Origin: Villigracilis sp900696595 | Lineage (GTDB): Bacteria; Chloroflexota; Anaerolineae; Anaerolineales; Villigracilaceae | Direction of reading: 5' to 3' | NCBI GenBank assembly: GCA_030263615.1 | Contig: SZPH01000003.1 | Span: 1-64,000, forward strand | Length of the DNA stretch: 64,000 nt | Part shown: positions 23,523 to 32,291 of the stretch, piece after piece | How the letters are laid out: every line of letters starts with the position of its first letter | Position numbering within the stretch: position 1 is the stretch's first letter | The notes under the pieces: generated by a model | Databases searched by the model: none | What the model saw: the letters and a program-made list of their open reading frames with translations, nothing else | Told to the model about the DNA's origin: nothing | Translations under genes and position numbers: made by a program

Positions 23523-24518
23523 ATGACAACAATTAATCAACCCTCCCAGGAAAAGCCGGATTTGTTGGTGGTCAAAAATTTAACGAAATATTTCCCGGTT
23601 CGCTCCGGGCTTCTTCAGCGAGTCACTGCCTGGGTGCAGGCTGTGGACAAGGTCAGTTTTTCCGTAAAATATGGAGAAACGCTTGGCATGGTGGGCGAAT
23701 CCGGCTGCGGCAAAACCACCATTGGGCGCGCCATTTTGCGGCTGATCGAGCCGACCGCCGGCGAAGTGTACTTCGACGGCGAAGATATCCTTACAATGCG
23801 CAGCCAGTCGCTAAAAGCCATGCGCCGCGACATGCAGATCATCTTCCAGGACCCCTACGCCTCGCTCAACCCGCGCATGCCCATCGGCGAATCAGTGATG
23901 GAGGGCTTGCAGATTCACAAGATCGGGCACCCCAAAGAACGCTGGGAGATCGCCGTCAACATGCTCAAGAAAGTGGGACTCGAGGAATATCACGCCCGCC
24001 GCTACCCGCATGAATTCTCCGGCGGACAGCGCCAGCGCATCGGCATCGCCCGCGCCCTGGCGTTGAACCCCAAATTCATCGTCTGCGACGAGCCGGTCTC
24101 CGCGCTCGACGTTTCCATCCAGTCGCAGGTCTTGAACATCCTCAAAGACTTGCAGAAGGAATTCGGGCTGACCTTTCTCTTCATCGCCCACAACCTGAGC
24201 GTGGTCGAGCATATCTCCGACCGCGTGGCGGTCATGTACCTCGGCAAGATGGTCGAGTTGACCGATCGCGAATCGCTGTACCGCGAGCCGCTTCATCCCT
24301 ACACCCGCGCGCTCCTCTCCGCCATCCCCATCCCGCACCCGAACGTCAAGCGCGAACGCACCATCCTCAAGGGCGACGTTCCCAGCCCGCTCAACCCGCC
24401 CAAAGGCTGCCGCTTTCACACCCGCTGCCCGATCGCGATCGCCAAATGCTCGCAGGAAGAACCGGAGTTCAAGGAAATCAAATCCGGTCACTGGGCGGCG
24501 TGCTGGCTGGCTGAATAA
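23523..24518 (+). CDS. Peptide ABC transporter ATP-binding protein (DppF/OppF type), second operon
   Basis: 331 residues. Opens LLVVKNLTKYFPVRSGLLQRV, the DppF-type N-terminus. Walker A GESGCGKTT, Q-loop IIFQDPYASLNPRMP, signature FSGGQRQR, Walker B FIVCDEPVSALD, C-terminal CRFHTRCPIAIAKC. The spacer before the ATG has no clear ribosome-binding site. Last gene of the operon, followed by a strong terminator. Operon order here is SBP-B-C-D-F. Confidence 0.94.
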   Translation: MTTINQPSQEKPDLLVVKNLTKYFPVRSGLLQRVTAWVQAVDKVSFSVKYGETLGMVGESGCGKTTIGRAILRLIEPTAGEVYFDGEDILTMRSQSLKAMRRDMQIIFQDPYASLNPRMPIGESVMEGLQIHKIGHPKERWEIAVNMLKKVGLEEYHARRYPHEFSGGQRQRIGIARALALNPKFIVCDEPVSALDVSIQSQVLNILKDLQKEFGLTFLFIAHNLSVVEHISDRVAVMYLGKMVELTDRESLYREPLHPYTRALLSAIPIPHPNVKRERTILKGDVPSPLNPPKGCRFHTRCPIAIAKCSQEEPEFKEIKSGHWAACWLAE

Positions 24519-24575
24519 AGCGCGGCAATTTTCAAATTGCCGTTTGCGCGGGGTAATATACAAATCGCCCCGCAT

Positions 24576-24609
24576 AAAACAGAGACCGCGCAAGCGGTCT
24601 CTGTTTTTG
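24576..24609 (+). terminator. Rho-independent terminator of the second peptide operon
   Basis: AAAACAGAGACCGC-GCAA-GCGGTCTCTGTTTTT: a 14-bp perfect stem with a 4-nt loop and T tract, 58 nt after the last ATPase gene. Two smaller inverted repeats (CGGCAATTT/AAATTGCCG and GCGGGG/CCCCGC) lie just before it. Confidence 0.9.
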
Positions 24610-24658
24610 ATATCGCATGTAGGCTCTCTGGGAATTGCCGTAATTAAAACCTTTTGGA

Positions 24659-24766
24659 CACGGATACTTCGACATGCTCAGTACAAGCTTCACGGACAAC
24701 CCGGACAAAACACGGATTTTTTAAAAATTCCTTCCGTGAGATTCCGTGAAATCCGTCTTATCCGTG
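24659..24766. repeat. Dispersed-repeat patch (CACGGATA...TATCCGTG with a CTTCGA..GCTCAG element)
   Basis: The gap between the terminator and the third binding-protein gene is filled by short direct and inverted copies of CCGTG/ATCCGT, bracketed by CACGGATA and TATCCGTG. It also holds CTTCGACATGCTCAG, related to elements at 3440 and 40717. No gene is seen here. Confidence 0.5.
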
Positions 24767-24830
24767 CGCCGAATCACGGCAAGTCTTAAAGACCTCGCAT
24801 GTATTTTTATATTGGACGGGATGATATAGT

Positions 24831-24836
24831 TATAAT
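24831..24836 (+). promoter_or_regulatory. TATAAT box ahead of a leaderless mini-ORF and lipoprotein gene
   Basis: A perfect TATAAT six nt before an ATG at 24843. The transcript would start at or next to this ATG. No clear -35 was found (TTGGAC at 24812 is 13 nt away, which is short). Confidence 0.5.
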
Positions 24837-24842
24837 TGACGG

Positions 24843-24875
24843 ATGAATCAAACCCATGCAGGCAGGACAACGTGA
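24843..24875 (+). CDS. Possible 10-codon leaderless leader peptide, coupled to the next gene
   Basis: ATG six nt after TATAAT opens a frame encoding MNQTHAGRTT, with TGA overlapping the downstream GTG start (GTGA, four-base overlap). The geometry is that of a leaderless mini-ORF that would hand ribosomes to the lipoprotein gene. The downstream GTG has only AGGACA as a ribosome-binding site, so coupling would help. It could be chance; the peptide has no recognisable function. Confidence 0.4.
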   Translation: MNQTHAGRTT

Positions 24876-26794
24876 AAAAAACTTCCATCCCATATTGGCT
24901 GTTCCTACTCCTCTTCCTCATCCCCGCTTGCCTCGGCTTGCAGGATGGAACTGAAACCCCGGCCCCGACTCCCAATTTGGATTCCACGCCGACCCCGCAA
25001 GCATCCCCCGACGACGGGATCGTCGTCTGCATGGGACAGGAACCAAACAGCCTGTATCCCTTCGGCGAATTGAACACCGCCGCGCGCAACGTGCTTGCCG
25101 CCATCTACGACGGTCCCATTGACAATGTGGGCTACGAATATCAACCCGTTATCCTGACCCAACTGCCCTCGCTCGAAAACGGCGACGCGCAAATCGTAAA
25201 AATTGCAGCGCAGTCCGGCGATTCAGTGTTGGACGCCGGAGGAAACCTGATCGAATTGACGCCCGGCTCGCGCATTCGCCCTGCGGGTTGCCGCAACGAC
25301 GACTGCGCCGTCGCCTACGACGGCGTTACGACAATCGAAATGGATCAAATGATCGTCGCCTTCCGCCTGCGCCCCGACCTCGCCTGGTCGGACGGCGCGC
25401 CGCTAACCGCCGACGATTCCATCTACTCCTTTGAACTGCAACGCGAAGCGGACGCCGACGACTATCTCATCCAACGCACGCAATCCTACGAAGCCGCCGA
25501 CGCGCAAACCCTGCAATGGTTCGGCGTCCCCGGCTTCATCGATTCGACCTACTTCCTCAACTTCTGGCAGCCCGCGCCGCGTCACGCCTGGAGCGAATTT
25601 CCCGCAGACCAACTGCCCGACGTGGACGTATCCTCGCGCGAACCGATCGGATGGGGCCCCTACGCGATCAAAGAATGGATACCGGGGGAAGCAATCACGC
25701 TCGAAAAGAATCCCCATTACTTCCGGATTCGAGACGGCTACCCCAGGACCGAAACGATCCGCATCCGCTTCATCCCCGACCCGGACACTGCCCTGTCCGA
25801 GATGATCGCGGGCCGCTGCGACCTGATCGAACCTACTTTGAATCTCGAAAACCACGTCGGTTTGCTCAAGAAAATGCAGGACGCGGAAGAGGCGCGCATG
25901 TTCGCCGCGACCGGCATGAGCATGGAATGGCTCGGCTTCAGTCTTGCCCACGCCTCATACGACAACGGATACGACGTCGGCAGAGACAGGCAGAACTTCT
26001 TCGCCGACACCTATACGCGGCAGGGAATCGCCTACTGCCTGGATCGGGGGACGGTCGCAGCCAGTGTCCTCTACAACCTGACGGACGTCCCCGCGACCTA
26101 CCTGCCGTCGAACCATCCCGCATTCAATTCGGACGCTTCCCCCATCCCTTATGACCCGCAGATCGGCGTCTCACTACTTGAGCAGGCGGGCTGGCGGGAC
26201 ACGGACGAAGACCCTTCCACGCCGCGCCGCGCCGTCAATGTAAAAAACGTGGCGTATAACACGCCGTTGCTTCTGAAATACCAAACCACATCCACCGCCC
26301 AGCGCAGGCAGGTGACCGCCATCTTAGAACGCTCGCTTGCCGAATGTGGCATCGGCCTCGAAATCGAATTTGTCCCGCCCAACGATCTTTACGCTCCGGG
26401 TCCCGACGGACCGCTTTTCGGAAGGCAGTTTGACCTTGCCCAATACGCTTTGGGCGCAGAGGGAAGCGAACCCCCCTGCGGCTGGTTCACGAGCGACGGG
26501 ATTCCCTCCGAATCCAATTCGTGGTCGGGGTCGAATATCACCGGATATCGCAACGCCGACTATGACCAAGCCTGCCGCGCGGCGCAGTTTTCCATGCGGG
26601 AGGATTCCGCCTACCTGGCGTCATATCGCCAGACCCAGATCATTCTTGCGGAGGGACTCCCCGCCATCCCGTTATATTCGCGCCTGCGCATCGCCGCCGC
26701 CCGTCCCGACCTGTGCGGATTCGATCTCGATCCTTCAGCAAACGCGCTATGGAATGTCGAAGCGTTCGAGATCTCCGCCGCCTGTCAAAACTGA
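24872..26794 (+). CDS. Peptide-type substrate-binding lipoprotein (family 5, canonical order), orphan
   Basis: A 640-residue receptor with signal SIPYWLFLLLFLIPAC (Cys lipobox near residue 18). N-lobe: GIVVCMGQEPNSLYPFGELN, LPSLENGD, DLAWSDGAPLTADDSIYSFE, GPYAIKEWIPGEAITL. The C-lobe starts near YTRQGIAYCLDRGTV and ends GLPAIPLYSRLRIA. Segment by segment it matches the permuted protein at 18270 but in the usual order. No transporter genes follow, so it probably works with one of the two neighbouring systems. The GTG start gives the proper signal peptide. Confidence 0.9.
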   Translation: MKKTSIPYWLFLLLFLIPACLGLQDGTETPAPTPNLDSTPTPQASPDDGIVVCMGQEPNSLYPFGELNTAARNVLAAIYDGPIDNVGYEYQPVILTQLPSLENGDAQIVKIAAQSGDSVLDAGGNLIELTPGSRIRPAGCRNDDCAVAYDGVTTIEMDQMIVAFRLRPDLAWSDGAPLTADDSIYSFELQREADADDYLIQRTQSYEAADAQTLQWFGVPGFIDSTYFLNFWQPAPRHAWSEFPADQLPDVDVSSREPIGWGPYAIKEWIPGEAITLEKNPHYFRIRDGYPRTETIRIRFIPDPDTALSEMIAGRCDLIEPTLNLENHVGLLKKMQDAEEARMFAATGMSMEWLGFSLAHASYDNGYDVGRDRQNFFADTYTRQGIAYCLDRGTVAASVLYNLTDVPATYLPSNHPAFNSDASPIPYDPQIGVSLLEQAGWRDTDEDPSTPRRAVNVKNVAYNTPLLLKYQTTSTAQRRQVTAILERSLAECGIGLEIEFVPPNDLYAPGPDGPLFGRQFDLAQYALGAEGSEPPCGWFTSDGIPSESNSWSGSNITGYRNADYDQACRAAQFSMREDSAYLASYRQTQIILAEGLPAIPLYSRLRIAAARPDLCGFDLDPSANALWNVEAFEISAACQN

Positions 26795-26819
26795 TTGGAG
26801 AACGCCGCCTGAATCTTGC

Positions 26820-26825
26820 TATAAT
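26820..26825 (+). promoter_or_regulatory. TATAAT box before the receiver-domain gene
   Basis: TTGCTATAATTC lies about 72 nt before the ATG. No convincing -35 is seen. It gives a 5' leader of roughly 65 nt. Confidence 0.45.
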
Positions 26826-26897
26826 TCAAACAGTTTTGTCGGGTTTGAATCCGAACCCGGAATTATTGCGCGCTCATCCTTTCATCGGCAGGTCATC

Positions 26898-27980
26898 ATG
26901 ATTCGCAATCTTTTGCTTGTGGACGATCAACGCGACATCCTGCGCCTTCTGCATTCCACGCTGGATACGCTCAAGAACAAGGATATCCAGGTCTTCGAAG
27001 CCCAATCGGGGGAGGAGGCTCTGCTCGAATCGTCGCGCCGCAACATTGACATGCTGGTCTCCGACTACAAACTGCCGGGCATGACCGGCGTGGAATTGAT
27101 GCACAAGGTGCGCGCCCGTCACGCCGAAGTGAAGGTGATCTTCATTACCGGCATGACCGAGCGCAAGATGCGCGACGAAATGCTCAACTCCGGCGCGTTC
27201 GCCATCTTCGACAAACCCATTCCGATCGCCGATTTTCTCGATTCAGTCGAACGCGGCTTGGGCCTCGTCCAAACCATCTTTCCGCCTGAAATAGCCGCCT
27301 CCGGCGCGGGGGACGAACCGCAGCAAGCCCGGCTCTCGGACCTGCTCGCCAACTTCCGGCAGGATTTCAACGCCGACGCGGTCTTCCTGCTCAACGAACG
27401 CGGCTTGATCAATGCCCGCACAGGCAGCCTGCACGACCCGAGCATGGAGGTCTCGCTCATCTCCACCCTGATGGCGATCCACAGCACGAGTCTGAAAGTC
27501 GCGAAGCACAATCACCAGGAATCCATCGAGTCGTATCACGTCTTCAACGGCGGCGACCATGATTTATTGTTCCTCCCGGTCACGCCGTTGTACGCGCTTC
27601 TTGTGGCTGGAAAGGGACTGGCGGACGAGGATCAGATTCTCGACTCAGTGCGCGGGTTGATTTCCCTGCGCGCGCAGGTCGTCAAGGCGCTGGCTTCGAT
27701 GGGCGTGACCGGCGAATTGAAGTTCAAATCTCAGCCAGCGGCGGCTCCGCCCGCGCCGACGGTTCCCAGGAAAAACACCGACCGGCTCGCCAAAGCGATT
27801 CCCGCGCCGGAGATGGAAGCCCTGCTCAAAGACGCCGCCGATGAAAAAGCGAAGAAGACCTCCGCCGACGATTTCTGGGACGAAGCCGCGCAGGACCTCG
27901 GCAGGAAATCGCTCAACCCCGAAGTGATCTCGCTCGAAGAAGCGAAAAAGATGGGGCTTATCCCCGGCGGCGACAAATAG
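26898..27980 (+). CDS. Response-regulator receiver protein with Roadblock/LC7-like middle region
   Basis: A 360-residue cytoplasmic signalling protein. Residues 1-120 are a receiver domain: acidic pocket VDDQRD, phospho-acceptor Asp in LVSDYKLPG (about 55), Thr in FITGM and Lys in FDKPIP. Residues about 145-275 (LSDLLANFRQDFNADAVFLLNERG ... LLVAGKG) have the pattern of Roadblock/LC7 or longin-like dimerisation domains seen with small GTPases. The tail is Ala/Pro- and charge-rich. No DNA-binding or output enzyme domain, and no neighbouring kinase. The start follows CAGGTCATC. Confidence 0.8.
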   Translation: MIRNLLLVDDQRDILRLLHSTLDTLKNKDIQVFEAQSGEEALLESSRRNIDMLVSDYKLPGMTGVELMHKVRARHAEVKVIFITGMTERKMRDEMLNSGAFAIFDKPIPIADFLDSVERGLGLVQTIFPPEIAASGAGDEPQQARLSDLLANFRQDFNADAVFLLNERGLINARTGSLHDPSMEVSLISTLMAIHSTSLKVAKHNHQESIESYHVFNGGDHDLLFLPVTPLYALLVAGKGLADEDQILDSVRGLISLRAQVVKALASMGVTGELKFKSQPAAAPPAPTVPRKNTDRLAKAIPAPEMEALLKDAADEKAKKTSADDFWDEAAQDLGRKSLNPEVISLEEAKKMGLIPGGDK

Positions 27981-28005
27981 AAGTGTGATACAATTTTGCC
28001 CGCAC

Positions 28006-28079
28006 TGGGGCATGGTGCAATGGCAGCACACCAGCCTTTGGAGCTGTGGATCTTGGTTCGAATCCAGGTGCCCCAGCCA
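28006..28079 (+). tRNA. tRNA-Gln (anticodon TTG)
   Basis: A cloverleaf of 74 nt including an encoded CCA. Acceptor arms TGGGGCA/TGCCCCA, anticodon loop CTTTGGA (TTG at positions 34-36), and T arm with GGTTCGAATCC. A TACAAT box lies 11 nt upstream. Followed by hairpins and an intrinsic terminator. Confidence 0.95.
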
Positions 28080-28114
28080 GGAAGGTCCGCGCAGGCGGAC
28101 GAACCGACCGAACG

Positions 28115-28158
28115 GGATTTGCCGCGGAGGAACTCACGACCGCGCAAATCCTGTTTTT
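28115..28158 (+). terminator. Terminator after tRNA-Gln
   Basis: GGATTTG(C)CGCGG pairs with CCGCGCAAATCC across a 12-nt loop, followed by TGTTTTT. A smaller GTCCGC-GCAG-GCGGAC hairpin precedes it at 28085-28100. It ends 16 nt before the glmU start. Confidence 0.8.
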
Positions 28159-28173
28159 ATCTGAGGTGACTCG

Positions 28174-29538
28174 ATGAAAATTAGCGCCATCCTTCTCGCC
28201 GCAGGACAAGGCACACGCATGAAGTCGTCCCTCCCGAAAGTGTTGCATCCAGTGGCGGGCAAACCGATGATCTGGCATGCCCTGCGGGCGGTTGCGACAT
28301 CCACTACGGAGAAGCCAGTCGTGGTGATCGGCCACGGCGCGGACGAAGTAAAAGGCTACTTGGGCGAATCCGCTCAAACGGTCCGACAGGAGCCGCAATT
28401 GGGGACGGGTCACGCCGTCATGGCGGCGGAAAATCTGCTCAGGGGAAGATCCGATCTGGTCGTTGTTTGTTATGCGGATATGCCCCTGTTGCGGGGCGAA
28501 ACGCTTCAAAAACTCGTCGAAACGCAAAAACAAAATAAAGGACCAATGTCTTTGTTGACGGTGGTTGCCGACGACCCGCGCGGGTTTGGGCGCATTGTCC
28601 GGGGCAGGGATGGGACGGTGTCCGCCATCGTCGAGGAATATGTTGCCACGCCGGAACAGTTGCAGATCAAAGAATTGAACGTGGGCGGGTATTGCTTCGA
28701 TGCAAAGTGGTTGTGGGAGGCGTTGAAGCGCATTCCAAAAAACCCGAAGAAGGGCGAATATTACCTGACCGACACGGTTGAACTTGCCGTGAAGGACGGC
28801 TTGTCCGTCCATGCGACCGCGATGGACGATCTTGAGGAAATCATCGGCGTGAATACGCGCGCGCATCTGGCGGAAGTGGAAGCCGCCATGCGCCGGCGCA
28901 TCAACGAAGCGCACATGTTGAACGGCGTGACGATGATTGACCCGGCTTCGTCCTACATCGAGGCGGATGTGAAGATAGGCAGGGACACTACGATCATGCC
29001 GAATACATATTTGCAGGGGAAGACCGAGTTGGGCGAGGGGAACGTCGTCGGTCCGAACACGGTCGTCCGCGATACGAAGATCGGAAACGGATGTAAAATC
29101 CTCGCGTCTGTGCTGGAAGGCGCGACGCTCGAAAACGATGTGGACATGGGACCGTTTGCGCGTTTAAGAAAGGGCGCGCATCTGGGAAATCATGTCCACA
29201 TGGGGAACTTCGGCGAGGTGAAGGATTCGCACCTTGCCGAGGGCGTGAAGATGGGGCATTTTTCCTACATCGGCAACGCGAAGATCGGCGCGAATACGAA
29301 CATCGGGGCGGGGACGATCACCTGCAATTACGACGGCGAGAAGAAACACAACACCGAGATCGGCGCGGATGTCTTCATCGGTTCGGATACGATGCTGGTT
29401 GCGCCGCTCAAACTCGGCGACGGCTCGCGCACCGGCGCGGGCGCGGTGGTGACGAAGGACGTGCAGGAGGATACGCTCGTGGTGGGCATGCCCGCGCGCG
29501 CCATCCGCAAACTGGAACGGAAATCGAAAAAGAAATAG
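28174..29538 (+). CDS. glmU: Bifunctional GlmU (GlcN-1-P acetyltransferase / GlcNAc-1-P uridyltransferase)
   Basis: Makes UDP-GlcNAc, the peptidoglycan precursor, in the cytoplasm. The N-terminal uridyltransferase has LAAGQGTRMKSSLPKVLHPV (residues 7-26), ADMPLL and the GYCFDAKWLWEAL region. The C-terminal left-handed beta-helix starts near VTMIDPASSYIEADVKIG and contains the acetyl-CoA/active-site segment GTITCNYDGEKKHNTEIG. 454 residues, a standard length. GAGGTGACTCG precedes the ATG. Confidence 0.97.
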   Translation: MKISAILLAAGQGTRMKSSLPKVLHPVAGKPMIWHALRAVATSTTEKPVVVIGHGADEVKGYLGESAQTVRQEPQLGTGHAVMAAENLLRGRSDLVVVCYADMPLLRGETLQKLVETQKQNKGPMSLLTVVADDPRGFGRIVRGRDGTVSAIVEEYVATPEQLQIKELNVGGYCFDAKWLWEALKRIPKNPKKGEYYLTDTVELAVKDGLSVHATAMDDLEEIIGVNTRAHLAEVEAAMRRRINEAHMLNGVTMIDPASSYIEADVKIGRDTTIMPNTYLQGKTELGEGNVVGPNTVVRDTKIGNGCKILASVLEGATLENDVDMGPFARLRKGAHLGNHVHMGNFGEVKDSHLAEGVKMGHFSYIGNAKIGANTNIGAGTITCNYDGEKKHNTEIGADVFIGSDTMLVAPLKLGDGSRTGAGAVVTKDVQEDTLVVGMPARAIRKLERKSKKK

Positions 29539-29650
29539 ACAGGCTCATCTGTATCTTTGCGTAAGAGGCTTCGCGAAGGCGACGCTCTCTAGCGTCGGCT
29601 TGACGCGATGCAGTGAAGTAGATACCTGGCAGGAGAAAACAGACAGAACC

Positions 29651-30070
29651 ATGACGATCACAAAAGAAGAAAAACAATCCCTGATTGACCTGGCGAACGA
29701 GGCGCGCAGGCGCGCTTATGTCCCTTACTCCAACTACCCTGTCGGCGCGGCGCTACAGACGAAGACCGGGCGCATCTTCACGGGGGTGAACATCGAGAAT
29801 GCCGCCTACCCGCAGACGATGTGCGCCGAACGCATCGCCATCTTCAAGGCGGTCTCCGAAGGCGAAAAGGAGTTTGAGGCAATTGCCGTAGTCACTAACA
29901 ACGGCGGCTCGCCTTGCGGCGGATGTCGGCAGGTGATGGCGGAGTTCGGCTTGGATACCATCGTCCTCTTCGGAAACGGAGAAGGGAAATTAACTTTTGA
30001 AACCACCGTGAATAACCTCCTCCCGGAAGCCTTTATCCCGGAACATTTGGCTGTGGATAATGAGGGTTGA
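29651..30070 (+). CDS. cdd: Cytidine deaminase
   Basis: Zinc enzyme of pyrimidine salvage converting cytidine or deoxycytidine to uridine forms, 139 residues. Zinc and catalytic motifs: NIENAAYPQTMCAER (Cys plus the catalytic Glu) and SPCGGCRQVMAEF (two Cys). The substrate motif VPYSNYPVGAAL is present. AGGAG lies about 16 nt before the ATG, a long spacing; the frame is open upstream without a better start. The stop codon is the first base of a 7-bp repeat array. Confidence 0.95.
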   Translation: MTITKEEKQSLIDLANEARRRAYVPYSNYPVGAALQTKTGRIFTGVNIENAAYPQTMCAERIAIFKAVSEGEKEFEAIAVVTNNGGSPCGGCRQVMAEFGLDTIVLFGNGEGKLTFETTVNNLLPEAFIPEHLAVDNEG

Positions 30071-30180
30071 GAATAGAGATTGGAGAGTAGAGAATAGAGA
30101 TTGGAGAATAGAGAATAGAGAATAGAGAGTAGAGAATAGTAGTTTCTTCAATTACCAATTACCAATTACCATTACCAATC
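30069..30180 (+). repeat. 7-bp tandem arrays: ten GAGAATA-type units, then AATTACC units
   Basis: Ten perfectly phased heptads (GAGAATA, GAGATTG, GAGAGTA variants) run from the cdd stop codon to 30138. Four AATTACC-type heptads follow at 30150-30176. These fill the whole cdd-recO gap. Same architecture as the arrays at 37774, 38857, 47054, 51130 and 55282. Confidence 0.9.
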
Positions 30181-30186
30181 CCCGCC

Positions 30187-30945
30187 ATGGCTGACTTCCA
30201 TTCCTTCCGCGCATCTGCTGTCGTGCTTCGCCACTCGGAGTGGGGCGAGGCGGATCGTCTGATCACGCTTTACACGCGGGAACACGGCATGAAGCGCGCG
30301 CTGGCGAAGGGGGCAAGGAAGGTCGCGTCGCGCAAAGCCGGGCATCTCGAGCCGTTCACCCACGTCACGCTCCAACTTGCAAAGGGGCGCGACGTGCTTA
30401 TCGTTACGCAGGTCGAAACTGTGAACGCTTATCTCCCCTTGCGCGACGATCTGATCAAAACCGCCCACGCCTCCTATGTCGTCGAATTGCTCCTGCGCTT
30501 TTCTTATGAAGACGAAGGGGCGAATCCTTCCATCTTCAGGCTATTGACCGAGACCCTCGCGCGGCTCGAAAAAGAGGACGACGCCTGGCTCCCGGTTCGA
30601 TATTATGAAATGCGCCTGCTCGACGCGGTGGGATTCCGCCCGCACCTCTTCGAGTGCGCGAACTGCGGGCGCGAAATTTTGCCCGAAGACCAGTTCTTCT
30701 CCTTTACAATCGGGGGTGTCGTCTGTCCGCGTTGCGGCGAGGGTCTGCCCAACCTTGCGGGGATTTCAGTGGAAACGCTCAAGTATTTGCGCCACTTCCA
30801 ACGCTCCAGTTACAGGGAAGCCTCAAGAGCCAGACCCGGCCCCCAAGTTCGCAAAGAGGCGGAGGCGTTGATGCAAGGGTACTTTACCTATCTGCTCGAA
30901 CGTCAATTGAACACCCCCGTTTTTTTGAAAAAAATCAAATCGTAA
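30187..30945 (+). CDS. recO: DNA repair protein RecO
   Basis: Recombination mediator that helps load RecA with RecR and RecF. The N-terminal OB-fold (SAVVLRHSEWGEADRLITLYTREHG) is followed by the helical domain with the zinc finger CANCGRE...CPRCGEG (about residues 156-183). 252 residues, a normal length. A repeat array lies directly upstream and no ribosome-binding site is visible, so the start codon is placed by homology of the first residues. Confidence 0.95.
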   Translation: MADFHSFRASAVVLRHSEWGEADRLITLYTREHGMKRALAKGARKVASRKAGHLEPFTHVTLQLAKGRDVLIVTQVETVNAYLPLRDDLIKTAHASYVVELLLRFSYEDEGANPSIFRLLTETLARLEKEDDAWLPVRYYEMRLLDAVGFRPHLFECANCGREILPEDQFFSFTIGGVVCPRCGEGLPNLAGISVETLKYLRHFQRSSYREASRARPGPQVRKEAEALMQGYFTYLLERQLNTPVFLKKIKS

Positions 30946-30970
30946 AACGCCCGCTCGCGCGGGGCGTTTT
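30944..30970 (+). terminator. Terminator of recO
   Basis: AAAACGCCC-(9 nt)-GGGCGTTTT overlapping the recO stop codon. The symmetric A/T tails mean it could also serve the convergent flavoprotein gene. Confidence 0.8.
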
Positions 30971-30992
30971 CGGTCGAAGAGTCTCCTTCCGC

Positions 30993-32228
30993 TCAGCGCG
31001 AATTTGACGGAGGCGTAAAAAGCCATTTGCGTTCTTCTTCCGGCTCAATGCCCGGAGTTTTTTTGCTCCAATTCAACACAAGACTCCATGCGACAAGCAA
31101 CACAACGGGTTTGAGAAACCGCCAGAGCAGAATTTGAAACCAGCCCCACTTGAGCGGATAGATGACCTGCGAGATGAACCAGCGCGCGAACAGGGCTTGC
31201 CCCAGCCCGCTTCTCCCCAGCCGACGCCTGTACCCGCGAAATGAAAATTCGTTACGCTGACAGGATTCCGCGATCTCGCGCGCGGCGACGATGCCGTAAC
31301 CCAACGCCATGCTGATCCCCTCGCCGAAGATCGCATCCGCCCCGACGGCGTCGCCGACCAGCAACACTCGCGGCACAGAGACTTTATTCCCCGGCGCGTA
31401 CCAGCGGATGGGATATCCTTTGATCTCGCAGTCGTTCAAGTCGAATCCACGCCTCTGCATTTCTTCCGCAAGCGGTTCTTTCAACGCCGGGCGTTTTTGG
31501 TCTGCGAGCAGGTTCGTATCGTACACGCCCCAACACCGCATCGGCGTTCCTTTTATCCGGGTGGGGAAGTCCCACACATAACCGGCGATGTTATTTGGGA
31601 CGGGGAAGAAATCGAAGAAAGCGATTCCTTCCCGCCCGCTCTGTCCTTCGGGAGTCTCTTCCAGCGCCGTCGAATGTGGGGAAGGTCGGGAGGGGGTAAG
31701 AACCTCGATCACTCTTGCAGTGGATACCGGATCGTTCGGCAGGATGCATCGTCTTGTGATTCCATTCGACCCATCCGCGCCGACGACGACTGCGGCGGTG
31801 AATCTCCCCTTATCGGTTTCGACGGTTACGCTGTCCTCGCCCGGCAGGATTCTTTTAACTGTAACTCCCTCTCTAATCTCTATTCCTCTATTCCCTGCCT
31901 TTCCTGCCAGCCAGTGATCGAACTCGTCCCGGCGCACCACGCGCAGGGCGTGGCGTTTCGGCGCGCGCACGCGCAAGCCTTTCCCTCCAAAATCAAAACG
32001 GATTTCACCCGCAACGACGTTCGGGACTTCGTTCACATCCAACCCCAGCGCCTCGAGGATGCGTTCCGCGTCGAGCGTCAACCCGCCGGCGCAAAGCTTC
32101 GGGCGCGGATAACGCTCCTTTTCGAGGATCAGGATTCGGGGAGTCAGATGCGGGGCAAACTTTGCAAGGTGAAGCGCGGTCGAGAGTCCGCCCGGTCCGC
32201 CGCCGATGATGAGAATGTCCTTATCCAT
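30993..32228 (-). CDS. FAD-dependent oxidoreductase, geranylgeranyl-reductase family
   Basis: Flavoprotein of 411 residues likely reducing isoprenoid double bonds or related substrates. Rossmann FAD motif DILIIGGGPGGLSTALHLAK at the N-terminus, the family signature RPKLCAGGLT (about 45-55), the GADGSNGITRR motif and the second FAD motif VLLVGDAVGADAIFGEGI. A C-terminal hydrophobic stretch (FLKPVVLLVAWSLVLNW) suggests membrane association. The ATG at 32228 follows GAGGCTT; a CACAAT box 8 nt upstream is also compatible with a leaderless start. Confidence 0.88.
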   Translation of the reverse strand: MDKDILIIGGGPGGLSTALHLAKFAPHLTPRILILEKERYPRPKLCAGGLTLDAERILEALGLDVNEVPNVVAGEIRFDFGGKGLRVRAPKRHALRVVRRDEFDHWLAGKAGNRGIEIREGVTVKRILPGEDSVTVETDKGRFTAAVVVGADGSNGITRRCILPNDPVSTARVIEVLTPSRPSPHSTALEETPEGQSGREGIAFFDFFPVPNNIAGYVWDFPTRIKGTPMRCWGVYDTNLLADQKRPALKEPLAEEMQRRGFDLNDCEIKGYPIRWYAPGNKVSVPRVLLVGDAVGADAIFGEGISMALGYGIVAAREIAESCQRNEFSFRGYRRRLGRSGLGQALFARWFISQVIYPLKWGWFQILLWRFLKPVVLLVAWSLVLNWSKKTPGIEPEEERKWLFTPPSNSR

Positions 32229-32291
32229 AAGCCTCAATTGTGCCAGAAATTCGAGCGGGGCGCAAAGTCGGGAGATTTTGCGCCCCCGCTG

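Noticed and set aside
30069..30180. CRISPR-like array
   Set aside because: Units are 7 bp without unique spacers and no cas genes are present; these are simple tandem repeats.
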